NCBI GenBank assembly: GCA_945834545.1
Contig: CAMAHO010000027.1
Location: forward strand, 1 to 17,349
From: an uncultured Lachnospiraceae bacterium
GTDB lineage: Bacteria > Bacillota > Clostridia > Lachnospirales > Lachnospiraceae
Length of the DNA: 17,349 bases
Reading direction: 5' to 3'
This document shows, piece after piece, positions 12,593-17,349 of the stretch (position 1 is its first letter; each line of letters opens with the position of its first letter). Below the pieces are notes generated by a model. It made no database searches. It was not told the origin of the DNA and saw only the letters and a list, made by a program, of their open reading frames with translations. Made by a program: the position numbers and the translations under genes.

Positions 12593-12847
12593 ATGGATTT
12601 TAACGAGAATTTTATTTTAGGTTGCTCTGCTATCGGCGCAGGCTTGGCAGTCATTGCCGGTATCGGACCTGGTGTAGGACAGGGTATTGCAGCAGGACAT
12701 GCAGCTGCAGCAGTAGGACGTAACCCCGGAGCAAAAAGTGAAATTACTTCCACCATGATTATGGGTCAGGCTGTTGCCGAGACCACCGGTCTGTACGGCT
12801 TGCTTGTAGCAGTTCTGTTATTGTTTGTTAAGCCTCTGCTTTGGTAA
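12593..12847 (+). CDS. atpE: F0F1 ATP synthase subunit c with sodium-type ion site
   Basis: Subunit c forms the rotating ion-carrying ring. The 84 residues form the usual two-helix hairpin with the polar loop RNPGA (R43 to A47). The ion-binding carboxylate is E63 in GQAVAETTGLYG. Residues that build the Na+ site in the Ilyobacter/Propionigenium ring have counterparts here: Q30 in GPGVGQG, V61, E63, T64 (serine in Ilyobacter), T65 and Y68. Proton-type rings generally lack the helix-1 glutamine plus hydroxyl combination, so Na+ coupling is predicted. The sequence comparison is from memory. The exact ring size cannot be read from the sequence. Confidence 0.97.
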   Translation: MDFNENFILGCSAIGAGLAVIAGIGPGVGQGIAAGHAAAAVGRNPGAKSEITSTMIMGQAVAETTGLYGLLVAVLLLFVKPLLW

Positions 12848-12870
12848 TGACACCCTGAAAGGAGACTACA

Positions 12871-13413
12871 ATGACACTATTAACCCAAGGGGAAACCTAT
12901 GACAGAATGTTCGGCATCGACTGGCAGCTGTTGGCAGATTCCACTCTGACCATCATCGCAGTTGTTGTCCTCTTTGGCGTCATGAGTTATTTCCTGTTTA
13001 ATCCGGCAAGGAAAATGTTAAATGACCGTAAGGAGAAGATTGCCGGAGAGCTTGCCCAGGCAAAGGCTGACATGGATGCTGCACGCAGCATGAGGGAGGA
13101 GTATGAGTCCAGACTGAAGGCAGTAGACAAGGAGGCAGACGGCATCCTGAGCGAGGCTCGCAAGAAGGGACTTGAAAACGAGAACCGTATTGTGGCCGAA
13201 GCGAAGGAAGAGGCCAGTGCGATTTTAGAGAGAGCCAGGGTAGAAGCTCAGCTTGAGAAGTCTAAGATTTCAGATGAGGTGAAGAAAGAGATTATCGAAG
13301 TGGCAGGTGCCATGGCAGGTAAGCTGGTTGCAGCTTCTCTGGACCCTGAGACCCAGGACAAGCTGTTGGATGACACTTTGAAGGAGATGGATGACAAGAC
13401 ATGGCTAAAATAG
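12871..13413 (+). CDS. atpF: F0F1 ATP synthase subunit b
   Basis: This is a peripheral stalk subunit of 180 residues. It has one N-terminal transmembrane helix (about 25-45, LTIIAVVVLFGVMSYFLF) followed by a long charged alpha-helical coil (about 50-160) that dimerises and connects Fo to the delta subunit. The segment FNPARKMLNDRKEKI after the helix is the typical family start of the stalk. GAAAGGAG precedes the ATG, 23 nt after atpE. Its 3' end overlaps atpH by 13 nt, suggesting coupled translation. Confidence 0.95.
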   Translation: MTLLTQGETYDRMFGIDWQLLADSTLTIIAVVVLFGVMSYFLFNPARKMLNDRKEKIAGELAQAKADMDAARSMREEYESRLKAVDKEADGILSEARKKGLENENRIVAEAKEEASAILERARVEAQLEKSKISDEVKKEIIEVAGAMAGKLVAASLDPETQDKLLDDTLKEMDDKTWLK

Positions 13414-13946
13414 TTCAAAAAACCTATGGGGAAGCCCTATATGAACTGGCCATGCAGGAAAATCCTACAGAGCTTTTAAAGGAGGCCGGTCAATTAGAGG
13501 AGATTCTTCGCGAAAATCCTGAGTTTGACAAGCTTATGAAGCATCCGGGCATTGCAAAACAGGAAAAGCAAAAGATACTAAAGGAAGTATGGGAGGGCAG
13601 GATCAGTCCCGTCCTTTTAGGCTTTCTGGATCTTTTGATAACAAAGGACAGATACGCCTATCTTCCACAGATTCTGGAGTATTTCACAGACAAGATGAAG
13701 GAAACCCAGAAAATCGGTGTAGCCTTTGTGACAACCGCAGTAGAGCTTACCGGGGAAAAGAAGGCAGAAATTGAGAAAAAGCTTCTGGATACCACAGAAT
13801 ATGAAACCTTTGAGATGCATTATAAGGTGGATGCCTCCATACTTGGGGGTATGATTGTCCGCATCAAGGACAGGGTGGTAGACAGCAGTATCAAGAGCAA
13901 GCTAAACGGCTTGACAAAAGAGTTATTACAAATTCAGCTTGGCTGA
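13401..13946 (+). CDS. atpH: F0F1 ATP synthase subunit delta
   Basis: Delta links the top of F1 to the b-subunit stalk. The 181-residue product has the N-terminal helical domain (YGEALYELAMQENPTELLKE) and the conserved C-terminal region DASILGGMIVRIKDRVVDSS. The ATG lies inside the end of atpF, a 13-nt overlap. There is no strong independent ribosome site beyond AAGGAG within the last atpF codons, which is consistent with translational coupling. The length is typical of the family. Confidence 0.95.
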   Translation: MAKIVQKTYGEALYELAMQENPTELLKEAGQLEEILRENPEFDKLMKHPGIAKQEKQKILKEVWEGRISPVLLGFLDLLITKDRYAYLPQILEYFTDKMKETQKIGVAFVTTAVELTGEKKAEIEKKLLDTTEYETFEMHYKVDASILGGMIVRIKDRVVDSSIKSKLNGLTKELLQIQLG

Positions 13947-13966
13947 AAGAAAGGTGAGACAGATTC

Positions 13967-15472
13967 ATGAATTTAAAACCTGAAGAAATCAGTTCTGTTA
14001 TCAAAGAACAAATTCAGAGATATGCATCTGCCCTTGAGGTATCCGATGTGGGTACTGTTATCCAGGTGGCAGACGGTATCGCGCGAGTACATGGTCTGGA
14101 AAATGCTATGCAGGGAGAGCTTTTGGAGTTCCCCGGTGATGTATACGGCATGGTATTAAACCTGGAAGAAGATAATGTAGGTGTGGTTTTGCTGGGAAGT
14201 GCAAAGAACATCAACGAAGGTGATTTGGTTAAGACCACCGGACGTGTTGTGGAGGTTCCTGTAGGAGATGCGCTTCTCGGAAGAGTCGTCAACGCACTGG
14301 GTCAGCCCATTGATGGCAAAGGGCCTTTGCAGACGGATAAATACCGTAAGATTGAGCGCGTAGCCAGCGGTGTTATCACCAGAAAAAGCGTGGATACTCC
14401 GCTTCAGACCGGTATCAAGGCAATTGACTCCATGGTACCTATCGGAAGAGGACAAAGAGAGCTCATCATCGGGGACCGTCAGACCGGTAAGACCGCCATT
14501 GCCTTGGACACCATTATCAACCAGAAGGGCCAGAATGTAAAATGTATCTATGTGGCAATCGGCCAGAAGGCTTCTACCGTTGCAAATATCGTAAAGACCT
14601 TGACAGAGTTTGGAGCTATGGCCTATACGACAGTTGTTGTATCTACTGCCAGTGACCTTGCTCCCTTACAATACATTGCTCCTTATTCCGGCTGTGCAAT
14701 CGGCGAGGAGTGGATGGAGAATGGCGAGGATGTTCTGGTTATCTATGATGACCTGAGTAAGCACGCAACTGCTTATCGTACCCTCTCCCTCCTGCTTCGT
14801 CGTCCACCCGGGCGTGAGGCATATCCCGGTGATGTCTTCTATCTGCACTCCAGACTATTAGAGAGAGCAGCCAGAATGAGCGAGGAGTACGGCGGCGGTT
14901 CCCTGACTGCCCTTCCTATCATCGAGACCCAGGCAGGAGATGTATCTGCTTACATTCCTACCAACGTTATTTCCATCACTGACGGTCAGATTTATCTGGA
15001 GACAGAGATGTTTAATGCGGGCTTCCGTCCTGCGGTAAATGCGGGTCTTTCCGTATCCCGTGTAGGTGGTGCTGCCCAGATTAAGGCTATGAAGAAAATC
15101 GCAGCTCCTATCCGTGTGGAGTTGGCTCAGTACCGAGAGCTGGCAGCTTTCGCACAGTTTGGCTCCGAGCTGGATGCAGATACCAAGGAGAAGCTGGCCC
15201 AGGGTGAGCGTATTAAGGAAATCTTAAAGCAGCCTCAGTATAAGCCTATGCCGGTACAGTATCAGGTTTTGATCATCTATGTTGCAACCAAGAAGTATCT
15301 GTTGGATGTGGCAGTAGACCAGATTACCCGTTTTGAACAGGAATTCTTTGAATTTATAGACACCAAGTATCCGGAGATTCCTCAGAGCATTGCAACTGAG
15401 AAGGAAATTTCGGCTGCTATCGAGGAGAAGCTGGTAGCTGCAATCGAGCAGTTCAAGGCACAGTGGAAATAA
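13967..15472 (+). CDS. atpA: F0F1 ATP synthase subunit alpha
   Basis: Alpha is the non-catalytic nucleotide-binding subunit of the F1 head. The 501-residue product has the beta-barrel N domain (about 1-95), the nucleotide-binding domain (about 96-370) and the helical C domain. The Walker A motif is GDRQTGKT at residues 169-176. The arginine finger that reaches into the catalytic site is R365 in SVSRVGGAAQ. The ribosome site GAAAGGTGAG lies between atpH and atpA. Length and motifs are fully typical and the gene looks intact. Confidence 0.98.
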   Translation: MNLKPEEISSVIKEQIQRYASALEVSDVGTVIQVADGIARVHGLENAMQGELLEFPGDVYGMVLNLEEDNVGVVLLGSAKNINEGDLVKTTGRVVEVPVGDALLGRVVNALGQPIDGKGPLQTDKYRKIERVASGVITRKSVDTPLQTGIKAIDSMVPIGRGQRELIIGDRQTGKTAIALDTIINQKGQNVKCIYVAIGQKASTVANIVKTLTEFGAMAYTTVVVSTASDLAPLQYIAPYSGCAIGEEWMENGEDVLVIYDDLSKHATAYRTLSLLLRRPPGREAYPGDVFYLHSRLLERAARMSEEYGGGSLTALPIIETQAGDVSAYIPTNVISITDGQIYLETEMFNAGFRPAVNAGLSVSRVGGAAQIKAMKKIAAPIRVELAQYRELAAFAQFGSELDADTKEKLAQGERIKEILKQPQYKPMPVQYQVLIIYVATKKYLLDVAVDQITRFEQEFFEFIDTKYPEIPQSIATEKEISAAIEEKLVAAIEQFKAQWK

Positions 15473-15490
15473 AGAAGGGGGACGTTTTCT

Positions 15491-16345
15491 ATGGCATCAA
15501 TGCGTGATATTAAGCGCCGCAAGGGAAGCATCCAGAGCACCCAGCAGATTACAAAGGCTATGAAGCTGGTTTCCACTGTAAAATTACAGCGGGCCAGAGC
15601 CGGCGCTGAACGTTCCAAATCCTACTTTAACTGTATGTTTGAAACGGTAAACAGCATTCTTTCCAGAGTAGGATACTTGGATCATAAGTATTTAAAACCA
15701 GGGAAATCCTCCAAGAAGGCTGTGATTGTAATTACCTCCAACAGGGGATTAGCCGGTGGCTACAATACCAATGTCACAAAGCTTTTGACTCAGAATGAGG
15801 CAATGGCAAAAGAGGACGTAGTGGTTTATGCAATCGGAAATAAGGGAAGAGAGGTCCTGCAGAGAAAGGGCTATGAGATGAAGGAGGTTCTTCCGGAAAT
15901 CGTTGAGAGCCCTACCTATGCAGATGCTATGCTCCTGACGGAAAGACTTTTAAAGAGTTTTGAGGAAGAGGAGATAGGTGAGATTTACATTGCCTATACG
16001 GCCTTTAAGAATACAGTGAGCCACATTCCCACCCTGCTTAAGCTTTTGCCTGTAGAATATGCACAGAAGGAAGGGGAGGACAACGCTGCTCTGATGAATT
16101 TTGAGCCGGCGGATGAGGAAGCCTTGGATCTGATTATTCCCAAATACCTTTCCAGTATCGTGTATGGCGCATTAGTGGAGGCCGTGGCATCTGAGAATGC
16201 AGCCCGTATGCAGGCTATGGATAGTGCAACCAGCAATGCAGATGAGATGATTGGGAAACTGTCCTTATTGTACAACAGAGCAAGACAGAGCTCTATTACA
16301 CAGGAATTGACAGAAATTATAGCAGGAGCTGAGGCTATCGGTTAA
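15491..16345 (+). CDS. atpG: F0F1 ATP synthase subunit gamma
   Basis: Gamma is the central rotor shaft of F1. The 284-residue product has the conserved N-terminal coil MRDIKRRKGSIQSTQQITKA, a central Rossmann-like part with VITSNRGLAGGYN, and the C-terminal coil ending ARQSSITQELTEIIAGAEAI. The ribosome site is AAGGGGG, 18 nt after atpA. An 88-nt gap with two hairpins separates it from atpD, unusual for the otherwise tight operon. Confidence 0.97.
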   Translation: MASMRDIKRRKGSIQSTQQITKAMKLVSTVKLQRARAGAERSKSYFNCMFETVNSILSRVGYLDHKYLKPGKSSKKAVIVITSNRGLAGGYNTNVTKLLTQNEAMAKEDVVVYAIGNKGREVLQRKGYEMKEVLPEIVESPTYADAMLLTERLLKSFEEEEIGEIYIAYTAFKNTVSHIPTLLKLLPVEYAQKEGEDNAALMNFEPADEEALDLIIPKYLSSIVYGALVEAVASENAARMQAMDSATSNADEMIGKLSLLYNRARQSSITQELTEIIAGAEAIG

Positions 16346-16371
16346 AGGGTCCAGAGCTTCTGCTTAGACGA

Positions 16372-16419
16372 GCAGGTGGTTCGCATCTGCAATGAAGAAT
16401 GGATGTCCCTTTTGGGACA
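16372..16419 (+). repeat. Two tandem hairpins between atpG and atpD
   Basis: Hairpin 1 is GCAGGTG (16372-16378) with CATCTGC (16384-16390), 7 bp including one G-U, with a 5-nt loop. Hairpin 2 is TGTCCC (16404-16409) with GGGACA (16414-16419) and the loop TTTT. Hairpin 2 ends just before the atpD ribosome site (AGAGG, about 16424-16428). There is no T-run, so these are not terminators. An effect on translation or mRNA processing is possible. Confidence 0.5.
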
Positions 16420-16433
16420 GGAAAGAGGTAAAA

Positions 16434-17349
16434 ATGGCAGGAGAGAAGAAAGGGAAGATTACCCAGGTCATCGGTGCGGTTTTGGATATTCGCTTTGATG
16501 ACGGAATGCTTCCTGAAATAAATGAAGCCATTCGTATTGCTACCAGAGATGGCGGGGAGCTGGTTGTAGAGGTTTCCCAGCATTTAGGAGACGATACGGT
16601 GCGTTGTATTGCCATGGGTACCACGGACGGTTTGGTGAGAGGAATGGAGGCTATTGCCACAGGAGCTCCTATTTCCGTTCCGGTTGGTGAAAACACCCTG
16701 GGCAGAATGTTCAACGTATTAGGCCAACCCATCGACAACCTACCTACTCCGGAGGGAGTGAGCTACGAGCCCATTCACAGGGCAGCTCCCAGCTTTGAGG
16801 AGCAGTCTACGGAGACAGAGCTGCTGGAGACAGGTATCAAGGTCGTTGACTTGCTTTGCCCTTATCAAAAGGGTGGTAAAATCGGACTCTTCGGTGGTGC
16901 CGGTGTAGGAAAAACCGTGTTAATTCAGGAATTGATTCGTAACATTGCTACAGAGCACGGCGGATACTCTGTATTTACCGGTGTTGGCGAGAGAACCCGT
17001 GAGGGTAATGATTTGTATCATGAGATGAAGGAATCCGGCGTTATAGACAAGACCACCATGGTATTTGGTCAGATGAACGAGCCCCCCGGAGCCAGAATGA
17101 GAGTGGGTCTTACCGGTCTTACTATGGCGGAATACTTTAGAGACAAGGGCGGGAAGGATGTGCTCCTTTTCATTGACAATATCTTCCGTTTCACACAGGC
17201 AGGTAGCGAGGTTTCAGCTCTTTTGGGCCGTATGCCTTCCGCAGTAGGATATCAGCCTACCCTGCAGACAGAGATGGGTGCGCTGCAGGAGAGAATCACA
17301 TCCACAAAGAACGGTTCCATCACTTCCGTTCAGGCAGTTTATGTGCCTG
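16434..17349 (+). CDS. atpD: F0F1 ATP synthase subunit beta, 3' end cut off by window
   Basis: Beta is the catalytic subunit of F1. The window holds 305 of about 460-470 expected residues, starting MAGEKKGKITQVIGAVLDIR. Walker A is GGAGVGKT at residues 154-161, with K160. The catalytic glutamate E186 lies in GERTREGNDLYHEM. The Walker B region reads DVLLFIDNIFRFTQAGSEVSALLG. AGAGG precedes the ATG by about 5 nt. The reading frame is intact to the edge at VQAVYVP. atpC (epsilon) would be expected next, off the window. Confidence 0.97.
   Translation, partial: MAGEKKGKITQVIGAVLDIRFDDGMLPEINEAIRIATRDGGELVVEVSQHLGDDTVRCIAMGTTDGLVRGMEAIATGAPISVPVGENTLGRMFNVLGQPIDNLPTPEGVSYEPIHRAAPSFEEQSTETELLETGIKVVDLLCPYQKGGKIGLFGGAGVGKTVLIQELIRNIATEHGGYSVFTGVGERTREGNDLYHEMKESGVIDKTTMVFGQMNEPPGARMRVGLTGLTMAEYFRDKGGKDVLLFIDNIFRFTQAGSEVSALLGRMPSAVGYQPTLQTEMGALQERITSTKNGSITSVQAVYVP

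Noticed and set aside
13589..13774. 61-codon frame inside atpH
   Set aside because: Out-of-frame shadow of the delta subunit gene.

Overview
The window reads as core chromosome of an anaerobic, spore-forming, low-to-mid GC Firmicute, most likely a member of the Clostridia close to the Lachnospiraceae. This is inferred from the mix of pyruvate formate-lyase, a MecA adaptor, a DUF1858 redox-disulfide protein, spore/cortex-type wall enzymes (GH18 YaaH-like, CwlD-like amidase, SleB-like hydrolase), strong AGGAGG ribosome binding sites, and an F-type ATP synthase whose c subunit carries the sodium-binding residue pattern. No species can be named from sequence alone.

Layout. 1-1889 (minus): the first 629 codons of pyruvate formate-lyase, cut by the window edge, behind a near-consensus promoter. 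2119-2310 (plus): a small DUF1858 protein transcribed divergently from it. 2337-2382: a two-way terminator. 2402-3097 (minus): MecA. 3098-3798: about 700 bp without a convincing gene, but with the mecA promoter, three plus-strand sigma-A-type promoters, two 5' hairpins and a strong terminator. It may encode one or two small RNAs. 3799-6376: two wall enzymes, a GH18 glycosidase with an SH3b domain and a CwlD-type amidase, separated by a terminator. 6487-10439: a tight gene row sua5-rpiB-upp-dCMP deaminase-wall hydrolase. 10436-10963 (minus): a DUF402 protein convergent with that row, its stop codon overlapping the hydrolase stop. Its last 20 or so codons lie in a perfect 18-bp inverted repeat. 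11116-17349: the ATP synthase operon atpZ-I-B-E-F-H-A-G-D, with atpD cut by the right edge.

The sua5-rpiB-upp-atp order echoes the Bacillus ywlC...ywlF-glyA-upp-atpI... neighbourhood (from memory). Here glyA and other genes are absent, and a dCMP deaminase, a wall hydrolase and a DUF402 gene stand between upp and atp. The pathways are fermentative pyruvate cleavage (Pfl), uracil and deoxycytidylate salvage (upp, dCMP deaminase), tRNA t6A synthesis (Sua5), the pentose phosphate pathway (RpiB), peptidoglycan remodelling and ion-coupled ATP synthesis or hydrolysis.

I see no CRISPR array, insertion sequence with a transposase, prophage, tRNA or rRNA, and no obvious new multigene system. The most unusual material is noncoding: the 3.24-3.75 kb region, the palindromes around the DUF402 gene, a 50-nt hairpin that begins with the sua5 stop codon, and paired hairpins before atpD.
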